Assembly: GCA_021827685.1 (NCBI GenBank)
Contig: JAKAUM010000013.1
Coordinates: 1 to 46,567, forward strand
Reading direction: 5' to 3'
DNA from: a bacterium
GTDB taxonomy: Bacteria > Patescibacteriota > Minisyncoccia > UBA6257 > 2-01-FULL-56-20
DNA length: 46,567 nt
Shown: piece after piece, positions 23,635 to 32,237 of the stretch
Layout of the letters: the number at the start of each line of letters is the position of its first letter
How positions within the stretch are numbered: the first letter of the stretch is position 1
Notes under the pieces: generated by a model
Databases searched by the model: none
Told to the model about the DNA's origin: nothing
What the model saw: only the letters and a program-made list of their open reading frames with translations
Translations under genes and position numbers: made by a program

Positions 23635-25659
23635 TTAAGAATGGATAGTCACGGGGCAGGAGGCGGTCACGGAGTCGTTGTTTACGGTTGCGACCCATAT
23701 GCCGGGCTGCGAGAAAGCAGTCATGAAAGATGAAAAGGCTGAAGAGGTGCCGAATGTCATATTGGGCTGTGAAGGATCGGTGCCGCCTGACACCGACCAG
23801 CTCCAAGTGCTCGTCGGAGACATATCTCCGTTTTCCGCTACGAACACGACGCTCTGGCTCGTCGAGGCGACTGACGGGTTCGCATTGCAGGAAAGTTGCA
23901 CGGGAGCAGTGACTTTCAGGGGTAAACCGATAGGCGCCGCTTCGGCAATCCCGAGTCCCTTAAGCAGGGTCTTATTGAGGATGTCTTCGGTGAGCGAAGA
24001 GATGAGTCCCGTTATCTGCGTGGCATTCGCGGTCAGCTCGGTAATGGAATTGAGTTTATTATGGAAGACATTCTTAATAGTGGACCCGAGGGTTTCCACG
24101 GTCGGCGAACTTCCGTTCGGGCACGTCGAGGCGGTCGTTTTTACCGCCTTCGTCCCCGACGCGTTCGGGCACGTTGCCTGGCCCTTAAAGCCGCCGGATG
24201 CCTCTGCCTGATTTTTAACATTCTGTTGGTTCGCCGCCGCTATCTGCGTAACCTGGTTATAGGACTGCACGATTGCGCCGTATAGATTGTTATTCGGCGA
24301 GAGCAATTCCCCGAATCCTTCCAAGCCGCCGCCCTGATTGAAGTGATTGTAATAAAGACCCAGCTGTTTTTTGGTGATTCCGCTGGATACGGTTCCAAGC
24401 GTGCAATCCGCCCCTGCCGCCCCATTCAGATTGACGCCGCCAAGCGAGATATTCGCGCTCGAGAACGCGTTTTTCAGCCATCCTCCGACGTCCGTCCTGA
24501 AGTTCCCGCAGAGACCCGGATCGATCTGGCCTATCGCGGATCCGGCGGCTACATTAAATGCGGTGTCTAAGAAGCCACCCCAATTTTGGATGAAGAGAGG
24601 ATCTCCGGAATTCTGCACGAGCTTCATGATCCCGTACTGGACCCGTGAAATCAGCTCATCTTTCAGAACTTGAAGCAGTATGCTTTGCGCCCATTCCCAG
24701 AGGGTCTTGCCGAACAACGCGGGATCGAAGACGGTCCATTGCGCGTGCGCGGTAGGTATGCCGATAAGCGCATTGATGAATCCGGTCACCCGGCTCTCGC
24801 TCCCCGAATTCGCGAGGGCGAGTGAAAACGGGCGGTTCGCCATCGCGCTTTGCCATGCCGACGCGAGTTCCTGAATCGCCGCCATATAACGCGCACTTTC
24901 CCCTTGGAAGATGATGCTCGACTTAAGGGGGTCGGCGGAAGCGTTTTCCGTGAGCGCAACCGCGTTGCGGTCATACACGAGAACCTTCATGAAACTTTCC
25001 TGAAGGTTGGCAAGATTTTCAGGGACGGAAAGCGCGGAAGCGCCGCCCAGTGCGCCATTAAGCTCCGACGACACAAGCGATACGGAGCCTTGAGTGGCCG
25101 AGCTCGGATCGCTCACTACGCCCTGCAGGCCGTCGGCCACGAAATATTTTTGAGAGATATTGTTGAGGGCATCCACGTATGCGACAGTCGCCGTGGCGTT
25201 GGTATCAGTGGAGATATGGATCGAGGAAAGCGCCGGGTCGGCGTTCCAGTTCGGGATCGTCATATTCCGGTAGGCTGAGCTCGATGCGAAATCGCTGAGG
25301 ACGCTTTGTTCAGTCGGCACTTCGAGCGTTTGATTCCCGTTCGCGTCGGTTTGCGGACCATTAGGATTATAGGCGGCGACGGCGCTGGTATAGGTTTCCA
25401 CAAGGCGTCCGGTGAGATTGTTCGGGTCGGCCGCGGCGGTATCGAATGCGCTCGCAAGCGTCTGCGCCGCCTCGGTGGAGGTCGGTTCTACGAAACTGTC
25501 CGCATAAGGCGAGGATGTTCCGCCTCCTATAGTGAACGGCGCGGCTCCGGGCGAGATTGGCGCATTGTTGGTTCCGAATTGCGGCAGAATAAACGCCGCC
25601 GTGCCGGCGAAAATGGCAAGGGCGATGAAGAAAGCGATGAACTTCCTCACATCTATCAT
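23635..25659 (-). CDS. Large secreted protein heading the secretion-like operon
   Basis: A 674-aa protein with a signal anchor (IAFFIALAIFAGTAAFIL) and a long Asn/Ser/Thr/Ala-rich extracellular part. The middle has helical segments, including a hydrophobic stretch LIGIPTAHAQWTVFDP. The C-terminal ~90 residues resemble a PKD or Ig-like domain (SCNANPSVASTSQSVVFVAEN). The family was not recognised. As the first gene of the operon it may form a surface or tip part of the apparatus. TATAAT (25673-25668) ends 8 nt before the ATG, consistent with a near-leaderless mRNA. Confidence 0.7.
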   Translation of the reverse strand: MIDVRKFIAFFIALAIFAGTAAFILPQFGTNNAPISPGAAPFTIGGGTSSPYADSFVEPTSTEAAQTLASAFDTAAADPNNLTGRLVETYTSAVAAYNPNGPQTDANGNQTLEVPTEQSVLSDFASSSAYRNMTIPNWNADPALSSIHISTDTNATATVAYVDALNNISQKYFVADGLQGVVSDPSSATQGSVSLVSSELNGALGGASALSVPENLANLQESFMKVLVYDRNAVALTENASADPLKSSIIFQGESARYMAAIQELASAWQSAMANRPFSLALANSGSESRVTGFINALIGIPTAHAQWTVFDPALFGKTLWEWAQSILLQVLKDELISRVQYGIMKLVQNSGDPLFIQNWGGFLDTAFNVAAGSAIGQIDPGLCGNFRTDVGGWLKNAFSSANISLGGVNLNGAAGADCTLGTVSSGITKKQLGLYYNHFNQGGGLEGFGELLSPNNNLYGAIVQSYNQVTQIAAANQQNVKNQAEASGGFKGQATCPNASGTKAVKTTASTCPNGSSPTVETLGSTIKNVFHNKLNSITELTANATQITGLISSLTEDILNKTLLKGLGIAEAAPIGLPLKVTAPVQLSCNANPSVASTSQSVVFVAENGDMSPTSTWSWSVSGGTDPSQPNMTFGTSSAFSSFMTAFSQPGIWVATVNNDSVTASCPVTIHS

Positions 25660-25667
25660 TTACCTGA

Positions 25668-25673
25668 ATTATA
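25668..25673 (-). promoter_or_regulatory. -10 element of the secretion-like operon
   Basis: TATAAT on the minus strand ends 8 nt before the first gene's ATG (25659). A good -35 is not visible. Read-through from rsmA, 43 nt upstream on the same strand, is also possible. Confidence 0.4.
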
Positions 25674-25702
25674 ACCTAACTATTCCGGCGTGGCATTGCC
25701 CA

Positions 25703-26551
25703 CTATCCCCATTTCCGCAATGCGGCGGCTATCCTTCCTATGTCGTCGGAGGACAGATTTTGCGGTCTCGCTTCAGGATTGATGCCGATGCCGCGGAGCA
25801 TCTCCGCGATGCCGCCTTTGTCTCCCGCCTTGTGTTCCCCGCCCCCGAGGCGCGAAGTAGGCGCGGCGAGGTTGTTAAGTATGGTCTTCCGCGGCTGAGA
25901 AAAGAGCAGTCGCGCCGCAGTATGGTAATCCTCCGCATCGCCGCTTTCCGCGCCGCGCCGGTCTTTTGCCTCGATCGCCACGATCGCGGAATCTACCTTT
26001 GGGGGCGGACGGAAAAGCGTTTTAGGGACGGCGAAGACCACCTCCGGCGCGCCCCAGAATTGAACATTCGCGGCAAGCCGGTTCATGCGCGGCGGCCGTG
26101 CGGCGAGCCGATCCGCCACTTCTTTCTGGAGCATAAAGACGCATCGTGCCGGCTTAGGGTTTGTTTCGCCGATAAGGCGCAGGAGCCGTCCGGTCAGATA
26201 ATAAGGGATATTCCCCACGATCTTAATCTTTTCGCTTCCAGCTTCCCCGGCCGCCGCGCGCAGTCCGTCCGGGAAGAAAGAAAGCGCATCCCCGCATTCG
26301 ACGCGGAGTACCGTTTCGTCCGCGGCGCGAACCTTTTCCGAAAGATGCTCCGCGAGGCGGCGGTCTTTCTCGAGTGCGACTATGCGGCAGCCGCGTTCTC
26401 CGCACGCCCGGGCAAGCGGCAAGGTGAGCTCGCCATGGCCCGCGCCGATCTCCACGATAAAATCCCCGCGCTCGGGCGCGATGGCGCGGATGATCCTCTG
26501 GGCCACGGCGCGATCCGTGAGAAAGTTCTGGCCAAGCGATTTCTTAGGCAT
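25703..26551 (-). CDS. rsmA: 16S rRNA dimethyladenosine transferase RsmA/KsgA
   Basis: A 282-aa SAM-dependent methyltransferase that dimethylates two adjacent adenosines near the 3' end of 16S rRNA during 30S assembly. Motifs: KKSLGQNFLTD (2-12), the SAM loop IVEIGAGHGELTLPLA, and the catalytic NIPYYLTG. The C-terminal helical domain carries the PPPKVDSAIV segment. It begins one base after the upstream helicase gene ends (26553), so the two are an operon. Confidence 0.96.
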   Translation of the reverse strand: MPKKSLGQNFLTDRAVAQRIIRAIAPERGDFIVEIGAGHGELTLPLARACGERGCRIVALEKDRRLAEHLSEKVRAADETVLRVECGDALSFFPDGLRAAAGEAGSEKIKIVGNIPYYLTGRLLRLIGETNPKPARCVFMLQKEVADRLAARPPRMNRLAANVQFWGAPEVVFAVPKTLFRPPPKVDSAIVAIEAKDRRGAESGDAEDYHTAARLLFSQPRKTILNNLAAPTSRLGGGEHKAGDKGGIAEMLRGIGINPEARPQNLSSDDIGRIAAALRKWG

Positions 26552-26552
26552 A

Positions 26553-28400
26553 TTACCAGTGCACCGAGGGCTCTTCGGATTCTTCCGCCTCGACGGGCTC
26601 GAGGAACTCTTCCGGAATTTCCGCGATGAAGCGGGACGGCATTCCGTAAAAGCTGATGAAAAGTTTTTCTCCGGCGCGCGTCATCGCAACGTACATGAGG
26701 CGGCGCTCTTCCTCAATCTGCGCTTCGGTGCCGATGGAGCGAATGTGCGGCAGAATGCCCTCGCCCACTCCCGCGATGAAAACGCGGCGGAACTCGAGTC
26801 CTTTTGCGAGATGAATCGTCATAAGCGATACCGCTTCCCGCGTCTCCGCATCGTTCTTCGCCGTATCGTCCGTTGCCTGCAATAAGCTCATTTTTTCGAG
26901 GAAAGTCGGCAGATCCGGCGATTCCGCGGCGAACCCGATGAGCTCAGCGATATTTTCCTTACGTTCGCCGGCGTTAAGGAAGTTGGACTCAAGGTAATCG
27001 AGATAGCCGAAGGAATCAAGGAATATTTTCAGCGCTTCCGCCGGGCGGAGGCCATTCCCGATTTCCGAGATCCGGCGCGCGAACAAGGCGAACTTGCGCT
27101 TGGTGAGGTTCTTTTCGAGCCGTTCGCGCGCTATCTCGTCGCGCGGGTTCATCGTCCACCTAAGCGCCGCGACCGCGTCCTTGACCTCGCGCCGTTCATA
27201 AAATTTCAGCCCGCCGAAAATCCTGTACGGTATCCCATGGCGGATAAGCGATTGTTCGATTGCGCGCGACTGCGCGTTTGTCCGATAGAGGATTGCGATG
27301 TCGGAACCCGCGGCGCGGCGGCCCGCGCGGCCGCCTGGCGCACCGCGGCCGGCTCCGGCCGCGCGGGCGTTTTCTCCACTGCGGTCCTCGGCGTCGCGCA
27401 AAATGAGTTCGGAAATATTTTGCGCGATCCATTCCGCTTCTTCGTTCTCCCCCCACGCTTCGAAAAGCGTAATCCGCTCCCCTTCCGGGTTCGACGTCCA
27501 AAGCTGTTTCGGCGTCCTGAAGCGGTTCTGGGAAGCAATTGCGCCCGCTGCGCGGATGATATTCGATGCGGAACGGTAATTTTCCTCCAAGAAATAGATT
27601 TTAGCGCCCGGCCAGTCCTTCTCGAATCCGAGAAACGTACGAACATCAGCATAGCGCCAGCCGTAGATCGTCTGTTCGTCATCCCCTACCACGCTTATAT
27701 TCCGATGTCCCCCCGCGAGGGATTTCACAAGTTCGCATTGCATCGGGTTGATGTCTTGATATTCGTCCACGAGCACCGCGTCGAATGCCGCGCGGTGTCT
27801 TTTAAGCACCTCGGGAACCTTTTTAAATAAGAGAACCGGCTTTTCGATCAGATCGTCGAAGTCAAAGGCGTTGTTCCGCGCCAGGGCATCTTCGTATTTC
27901 CGGAAGACCGAGGCGACGTCTGCGGGCAGCTCCTGGTCCGGAAGATTTTTAGCTTTCCCAATCGCTTCCATAAAAAACGACGGGGTCTTATCCTTCCCGA
28001 GGCGCCCCTCGCTCTTTAATATTTTTTTAAGGAGATCGAAGGCGTCATGGTTGTCAAAGATGACGAAGTTCGGGTCGCGGCCGAGAATACGACATTCCCG
28101 CCGGAGGATCCGGGCTCCAAGCGCATGGAATGTGCCGATAAAACTCCGCCGAGCATGGGCGGGAAGGCGGCTGGCCATTTCTTTCGCCGCTTTATTGGTA
28201 AAGGTGATTGCGCAGATGCGGTTTGCCGGCACCCCGGCATCTATAAGATAGAGAATGCGGCTCGTGAGCGTCCTCGTTTTTCCGGTTCCCGCTCCCGCCA
28301 CTATTAATATAGGAGAAGCGGGAGCCCCCGCTGCCGCTTTTTGGGCATCATTTAACGGGAAACCGCCGAAAAGGGAAGGTGTTTTGCGATAAGAAGCCAT
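26553..28400 (-). CDS. UvrD/PcrA-type superfamily 1 DNA helicase
   Basis: A 615-aa 3'-to-5' DNA helicase of the UvrD/Rep family, used in repair and replication restart. Motifs: Walker A VAGAGTGKTRTL near residue 35, FTNKAAKEM, DEYQDINPMQ (Walker B) and QTIYGWRYAD. Late in the protein is VSLMTIHLAKGLEFRRVFIAGV. It is a little shorter than typical UvrD (~720), with an Ala/Gly/Arg-rich insert near residues 345-365. TAGCAT (28413-28408 on minus) ends 7 nt before the ATG, matching the leaderless pattern. It is followed by rsmA. Confidence 0.95.
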   Translation of the reverse strand: MASYRKTPSLFGGFPLNDAQKAAAGAPASPILIVAGAGTGKTRTLTSRILYLIDAGVPANRICAITFTNKAAKEMASRLPAHARRSFIGTFHALGARILRRECRILGRDPNFVIFDNHDAFDLLKKILKSEGRLGKDKTPSFFMEAIGKAKNLPDQELPADVASVFRKYEDALARNNAFDFDDLIEKPVLLFKKVPEVLKRHRAAFDAVLVDEYQDINPMQCELVKSLAGGHRNISVVGDDEQTIYGWRYADVRTFLGFEKDWPGAKIYFLEENYRSASNIIRAAGAIASQNRFRTPKQLWTSNPEGERITLFEAWGENEEAEWIAQNISELILRDAEDRSGENARAAGAGRGAPGGRAGRRAAGSDIAILYRTNAQSRAIEQSLIRHGIPYRIFGGLKFYERREVKDAVAALRWTMNPRDEIARERLEKNLTKRKFALFARRISEIGNGLRPAEALKIFLDSFGYLDYLESNFLNAGERKENIAELIGFAAESPDLPTFLEKMSLLQATDDTAKNDAETREAVSLMTIHLAKGLEFRRVFIAGVGEGILPHIRSIGTEAQIEEERRLMYVAMTRAGEKLFISFYGMPSRFIAEIPEEFLEPVEAEESEEPSVHW

Positions 28401-28454
28401 TTATGCTATGCTAACCGTATTAGTACGATAGCACGACAATTATATAGGAAGAAC

Positions 28455-29537
28455 ATGCCATTAACAGTGGCTGTTTTTTTGGTTATAGGATCTCTCGCCG
28501 CCGGCGCTCTGTTTTCCTCAACGGGGCGCGATTTGATTGACGAAAACAGCGTGCTTGGGGGGCTCGCTCCCGCAGCTTCAACCCTCGGGATACAAAGCGC
28601 GGAAGGGGCGAGCTTCGGATGGCCGGCGGCAATGGCCGCGCGAGCGACGGTGGCCGCACCGGCCACGATCGTGCTTCCCGGAGGAAGCGGCGGGGGCGCG
28701 ATGTCGGGCCAGTCGTCCGTGGCGGCGTCCGCGGGCGCGGTTATGGATGATTTTTATGGCATCGGCTATAGCGGCGCCATCCGCGACCCCGGGAGTCCCG
28801 TCGGTCCGGCGTTTGATCGATCCGGAATGATCTTGTACGCCGTCCACCCCGGGGACAATCTTTCAAAAATCGCCGCCTATTTCGGCATTTCCATCGGAAC
28901 CATAGTAAGCGCGAATCCCACCCTCAAAGCTAATTTTCTCCGCGTCGGCCAGTTGCTCAGCATTCTTCCTACCTCTGGCGTCGTTTACACGGCGCGCGCA
29001 GGCGACACCATCCAAACCATATCGAGCAAATTTGGCATTTCCGAGGAGGAGATCGTGAGATTCAACCGTTCGGTCGACTTTGCAACGCTCGATCCGGGAT
29101 CTCAGGTCATCATCCCGGGCGGCACGGCGAACATGCTCGCGGCAAGCGGCCCTTCGCTTCCGAATTTCAACGGAGATTTTATAATGCCGGCTAAGGGATA
29201 TGACTGGGGGATACTGCACCACTATAACGCGGTCGATATCGCGAATTCTTGCGGGACGCCCGTCGTCGCCTCTGCGGAGGGCCTCGTAGTCCCCGATCCT
29301 AATATCGCGGATACTCCGGGCGGCTGGAACGGGGGCTATGGAAATTTCGTTCTTATAGAACATCCCTTCGGCAACGTGTATACGCGCTACGCACACCTCT
29401 CAAAAATTCTTGTCAGCCCGGGCGACTACGTTCAGCAAGGACAGGAAATCGGGCTTATGGGAGACAGCGGAGATTCGACGGGATGCCATGTCCACTTCGA
29501 AGTAATCGGCGCGCAAAATCCGTTCGCTAAAAAGTAG
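28455..29537 (+). CDS. Secreted LysM-M23 cell wall endopeptidase
   Basis: A 360-aa protein with an N-terminal signal anchor (TVAVFLVIGSLAAGALF), a Gly/Ala-rich linker, and two LysM peptidoglycan-binding repeats (VHPGDNLSKIAAYFGIS and TARAGDTIQTISSKFGIS). A C-terminal M23 (LytM) metallopeptidase domain follows with zinc ligands in HYNAVDIANSCGT and GCHVHFEV, plus RYAHLSK. It cleaves peptide cross-links in peptidoglycan. AGGAAG precedes the ATG, an actual Shine-Dalgarno. It is divergent from the helicase gene and converges on yifB with an 11-nt overlap. Confidence 0.92.
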   Translation: MPLTVAVFLVIGSLAAGALFSSTGRDLIDENSVLGGLAPAASTLGIQSAEGASFGWPAAMAARATVAAPATIVLPGGSGGGAMSGQSSVAASAGAVMDDFYGIGYSGAIRDPGSPVGPAFDRSGMILYAVHPGDNLSKIAAYFGISIGTIVSANPTLKANFLRVGQLLSILPTSGVVYTARAGDTIQTISSKFGISEEEIVRFNRSVDFATLDPGSQVIIPGGTANMLAASGPSLPNFNGDFIMPAKGYDWGILHHYNAVDIANSCGTPVVASAEGLVVPDPNIADTPGGWNGGYGNFVLIEHPFGNVYTRYAHLSKILVSPGDYVQQGQEIGLMGDSGDSTGCHVHFEVIGAQNPFAKK

Positions 29538-31089
29538 CGGCCTCGCGCAGGCGATAGCTAAACGCCTCCGCAAGGTGTTCCTGGGAGACGCGGTCCGCAC
29601 TGTCGATGTCGGCGATGGTGCGGGCGACTTTCAAGATGCGATAATAACCGCGGGGAGATATGCGGCTGCGATCGAGTGTGGCGAGAAACCGCTCGCTTCC
29701 TTCCGTGAGTCGTGCGGCATCTTGCGCCTCGCGCGATGACATCTCTGCATTCGTGGCGCTTTCCCCGAACCGTTTTGCCTGGCATAGGCGCGCGGCGCGC
29801 ACGAGCGCTTTAATGCGCGGACTTGCCGGCTCCCGGCTCGATTCCCCGTTTTTCAGGTCGGCGACCTTTATCCGCCCGACTTTCACCTGCATATCTATGC
29901 GATCCAGGAGCGGCCCCGATATCTTCCTCTGATATTTCAATATTTCATAGGCGGTGCATGCGCATGCCCGTTCGGCGTCGCCGTAGTATCCGCACGGACA
30001 CGGGTTCATGGCGGCTATCAGGGAGAATCTTGACGGGAAGGAGTAGGCGCGCTTTGCGCGCGCGATTCTGATAGTGCCGGATTCCATCGGATCCCTTAAT
30101 GATTCCAAGGCATTTGCGGGGAATTCGGGCAGTTCGTCGAGGAAAAGGACGCCGCGGTGCGCCAAGCTTGCTTCGCCCGGTTTCGGGTCAGAGCCTCCGC
30201 CCACGAGCGCCGCTGCGGAGATCGTTTGGTGCGGCGCGCGGAACGGGCGGCGCGTCATGAGCCTGCCGGGGCTCAGTCCGGCGGCACTCCAGATTTTCAT
30301 AACTTCAATCCCCTCGCTGTGATCAAGGTCGGGAAGGATTCCCGTGAGCGCGCGAGCGAGCATGCTTTTCCCCACGCCGGGCGGTCCGACCATGAGGACA
30401 TTGTGCCCGCCCGCCGCCGCGATCATGAGCGCGCGTTTTGCGTTCTCCTGTCCGATAATTTCCGAGATGTCGGGAACCGGCGTTGTTGTTCCGGCGGTCT
30501 CCTCGGATGACGTATCGGCAGCGCCATCGGCGCGCGCCGGCCGCGCGGCCCTGCGCTTCTCGAGTATTTCGACGGATTCGAGCAGGGTGCCTACGGGAAC
30601 GACTTCAACGCCTTCCATAACGGCAGCCTCCGCCGCGTTCTCCCGCGGAACGAAGAGCTGAGAAATTTTTTTCTCCACCGCGAGCTGGGCGATATTCAGG
30701 GCGCCGGCTATAGGCCTAAGTCGTCCATCAAGAGCCAATTCCCCTACGAACATCTTTCCCGAAGAATCGAACGGGCGGATCTGCTTCGTAGCGGCGAGAT
30801 ATCCAAGTGCGATTGCCAAGTCGTATTGCGAGCCGGTTTTCTTGATATCCGCCGGCGCCAGATTGACGGTGATCTTCCGATTCTCGCGATTCGGCGGTTT
30901 CGTCCCAGAGTTTTTCAGCGCGGAGTTTACGCGTTCTTTCGCCTCGTTCAGTGCGCGGTCGGCAAGCCCTACGATATTGAATGCGTGCAGGCCGACATTA
31001 ATATCGATTTCTATTTCGATGAGCTGAGCATCGACGCCGACAAGTTCTGCGGAGTAGACCTTCGCAAGGTATGATGCTGCCACCGTCAA
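29527..31089 (-). CDS. comM: YifB/ComM-family Mg-chelatase-like AAA+ protein
   Basis: A 520-aa protein. The ComM family acts as a helicase that extends recombination of taken-up DNA during natural transformation. An N-terminal Lon-like subdomain (residues 1-170, VGLADRALNEAKERVNSALKNSG) precedes Walker A MVGPPGVGKSMLA, Walker B GVLFLDELPEF, and the FRAPHQTISAAALVGGGSDPKPGE motif. Four cysteines follow (CPCGYYGD, CACT) of the usual zinc region. A TTG start at 31089 matches the length; a GTG at 31083 is an alternative. With pilB and a pilin-like gene nearby, transformation is plausible. Confidence 0.94.
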   Translation of the reverse strand: MTVAASYLAKVYSAELVGVDAQLIEIEIDINVGLHAFNIVGLADRALNEAKERVNSALKNSGTKPPNRENRKITVNLAPADIKKTGSQYDLAIALGYLAATKQIRPFDSSGKMFVGELALDGRLRPIAGALNIAQLAVEKKISQLFVPRENAAEAAVMEGVEVVPVGTLLESVEILEKRRAARPARADGAADTSSEETAGTTTPVPDISEIIGQENAKRALMIAAAGGHNVLMVGPPGVGKSMLARALTGILPDLDHSEGIEVMKIWSAAGLSPGRLMTRRPFRAPHQTISAAALVGGGSDPKPGEASLAHRGVLFLDELPEFPANALESLRDPMESGTIRIARAKRAYSFPSRFSLIAAMNPCPCGYYGDAERACACTAYEILKYQRKISGPLLDRIDMQVKVGRIKVADLKNGESSREPASPRIKALVRAARLCQAKRFGESATNAEMSSREAQDAARLTEGSERFLATLDRSRISPRGYYRILKVARTIADIDSADRVSQEHLAEAFSYRLREAATF

Positions 31090-31112
31090 TTTATGCCACG
31101 ATGGCGATTAAA

Positions 31113-31128
31113 TTTTCTTTAAAGAAAA
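31113..31128. repeat. 16-bp perfect palindrome between yifB and the zinc-finger gene
   Basis: TTTTCTTTAAAGAAAA lies between the stop of the DksA-like gene (31136) and the yifB start (31089). It could be a weak stem-loop terminator or a protein binding site for yifB. The short gap has no other feature. Confidence 0.35.
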
Positions 31129-31135
31129 CTTGCGC

Positions 31136-31468
31136 CTACGCGGCGGTTCCGCAATGCTTACAAAGCCTGGACGCGGGGTCGTTTACAAGGACGCCGTCTT
31201 CGATCGCGCCGCCGCATTTTTCACAAAGACCATATTTGCCGGAGTATATCTTTCCGAGCGCAACGTCTATTTCCTCAAGGCGATTTTTTAGATCTTGTGC
31301 AATGGCGAGTTCATTACTGAACGCGACTTCTTTATCAACCTCTTCTTCCCGGTCTTCGGTATCGGTACCGTAGTCGACTGGCTTCTCGTGACTTTTTACT
31401 TCCGCGATAAGAAGTAAACGCTCACGTTCGAGATTCTGTTTGTAGGCCGAGAGCTTGATCTGGTCCAT
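31136..31468 (-). CDS. DksA/TraR C4 zinc-finger protein
   Basis: A 110-aa protein with a long helical hairpin (residues 1-70, many Glu/Lys) and a C-terminal zinc finger CEKCGGAIEDGV, then CKHC. The family binds RNA polymerase through its secondary channel and tunes transcription, often with ppGpp. The DxxDxA tip motif of DksA is not evident, so DksA-like activity is unproven. The start at 31468 is chosen because the upstream ATG at 31483 falls in the -10 box. Confidence 0.85.
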   Translation of the reverse strand: MDQIKLSAYKQNLERERLLLIAEVKSHEKPVDYGTDTEDREEEVDKEVAFSNELAIAQDLKNRLEEIDVALGKIYSGKYGLCEKCGGAIEDGVLVNDPASRLCKHCGTAA

Positions 31469-31482
31469 ATGGATATAAGCCA

Positions 31483-31511
31483 ATTTTAACGGATACGACT
31501 ATTTTTGGCAA
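31483..31511 (-). promoter_or_regulatory. Promoter of the DksA-like gene
   Basis: On the minus strand TTGCCA (31511-31506), 17-bp spacer and TAAAAT (31488-31483). The start site is about 8 nt before the ATG at 31468. Confidence 0.55.
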
Positions 31512-31533
31512 ATTTAATGAAAATATAATGGAT

Positions 31534-31558
31534 AATCCGGCAAAATGGTCGCCGGATT
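31534..31558. repeat. 8-bp inverted repeat in AT-rich gap
   Basis: AATCCGGC (31534-31541) and GCCGGATT (31551-31558) form a hairpin with a 9-nt loop; a further GCCGGAT half follows near 31575. The 262-nt gap 31469-31730 is AT-rich, unlike its neighbours, and holds this repeat plus two palindromes nearer yraN. Confidence 0.5.
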
Positions 31559-31692
31559 CGTTGCAGGATAGATTGCCGGATTTAGTGAGATCACAATAAT
31601 CCCTAATTTCATCATTTTTTAATAGTTTTATTTTTAATTATTTAACCTGATAATGTTGATTTTCCTAGCGATAAACAAAAATGTTTCACAAA

Positions 31693-31710
31693 GTGTTTAC
31701 CGGTAAACAC
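31693..31710. promoter_or_regulatory. 18-bp perfect palindrome upstream of yraN, operator-like
   Basis: GTGTTTACCGGTAAACAC is identical on both strands. A related imperfect palindrome ATGTTTGCCGATAAACAT (31731-31748) begins exactly at the yraN start codon, 38 bp away. Two similar sites at a promoter and start suggest a repressor that binds cooperatively. The regulator is unknown. Confidence 0.5.
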
Positions 31711-31730
31711 AATTTAAATTAATTTTAAAT

Positions 31731-31748
31731 ATGTTTGCCGATAAACAT
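31731..31748. promoter_or_regulatory. Imperfect palindrome over the yraN start codon
   Basis: ATGTTTGCCGATAAACAT shares the GTTT-x2-CG-x2-AAAC core with the perfect palindrome 38 bp upstream. The first six bases are the first two codons of yraN, so binding there could block transcription. Confidence 0.4.
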
Positions 31749-32117
31749 CATTTAAAAATAGGTAGAGAAGGAGAGGATTTGATATCCAGAATACTATTAA
31801 ATAATCATTGGCAAATCATAGAGAGAAATTTTCGACGAAAATCCGATGAGATCGATATTATCGCAAAATCTCCAGACCGAACCATCGTTTTCATCGAGGT
31901 AAAAACAATATTAATATGGGAAAATACTAAGTTAACACCGGAAGATAATCTTACTAGGGCGAAATTGAAGAAAATTAGTAGAACCTGCGAATTTTTCGCC
32001 CGAGAGAACCCACTGCTTATAAATGAAGATAAAGGATGGAGAATAGACCTTTTCGCCGTCGACATGGGGCAAAACGGGAAGCCGAGCGCGGTTCGTCATT
32101 ATAGGAATATCGCTTGA
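31731..32117 (+). CDS. yraN: YraN family (UPF0102) nuclease-fold protein
   Basis: A 128-aa protein with a restriction-endonuclease-like core: HHLKIGREGEDLISRIL at the start, then RRKSDEIDIIAKSPDRTIVFIEVKT, with Asp, Glu and Lys as in PD-(D/E)xK folds. The family has no firmly established job and is probably tied to DNA processing or repair. It is noticeably richer in A and T than the neighbouring genes. Its start codon lies within an operator-like palindrome. Confidence 0.9.
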   Translation: MFADKHHLKIGREGEDLISRILLNNHWQIIERNFRRKSDEIDIIAKSPDRTIVFIEVKTILIWENTKLTPEDNLTRAKLKKISRTCEFFARENPLLINEDKGWRIDLFAVDMGQNGKPSAVRHYRNIA

Positions 32118-32142
32118 CAGCGCGTACTGTGGCGGCTAACAT
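32114..32142 (+). promoter_or_regulatory. Sigma-70 promoter ahead of nusA
   Basis: TTGACA (32114-32119, over the yraN stop), 17-bp spacer and TAACAT (32137-32142). The start site near 32149 is only about 8 nt before a perfect terminator hairpin. Confidence 0.6.
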
Positions 32143-32156
32143 AAACTTATTCATGG

Positions 32157-32180
32157 AGTCCGCCGAGTGGCGGACTTTTT
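32157..32180 (+). terminator. Terminator hairpin in the nusA leader, possible attenuator
   Basis: A perfect 8-bp stem AGTCCGCC (32157-32164) with GGCGGACT (32169-32176), a 4-nt loop and a T-run. It sits between the promoter at 32114 and the nusA ATG at 32238. It may simply end yraN transcripts, or it may attenuate nusA, whose product itself acts at such hairpins. Confidence 0.75.
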
Positions 32181-32237
32181 AAAAAGCTCAACAACTATAA
32201 ATAGCCGAGAAAGGCGGCAATAAACAAAATAAATACG

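Noticed and set aside
22933-23733. 266-codon plus-strand frame within the VirB6 region
   Set aside because: Highly charged shadow (Glu/Asp/Arg) of the hydrophobic VirB6 coding strand.
31469-31730. CRISPR-like array in the repeat-bearing AT-rich gap
   Set aside because: Only two related palindromes and one inverted repeat are present, with no regular repeat-spacer pattern and no cas genes.
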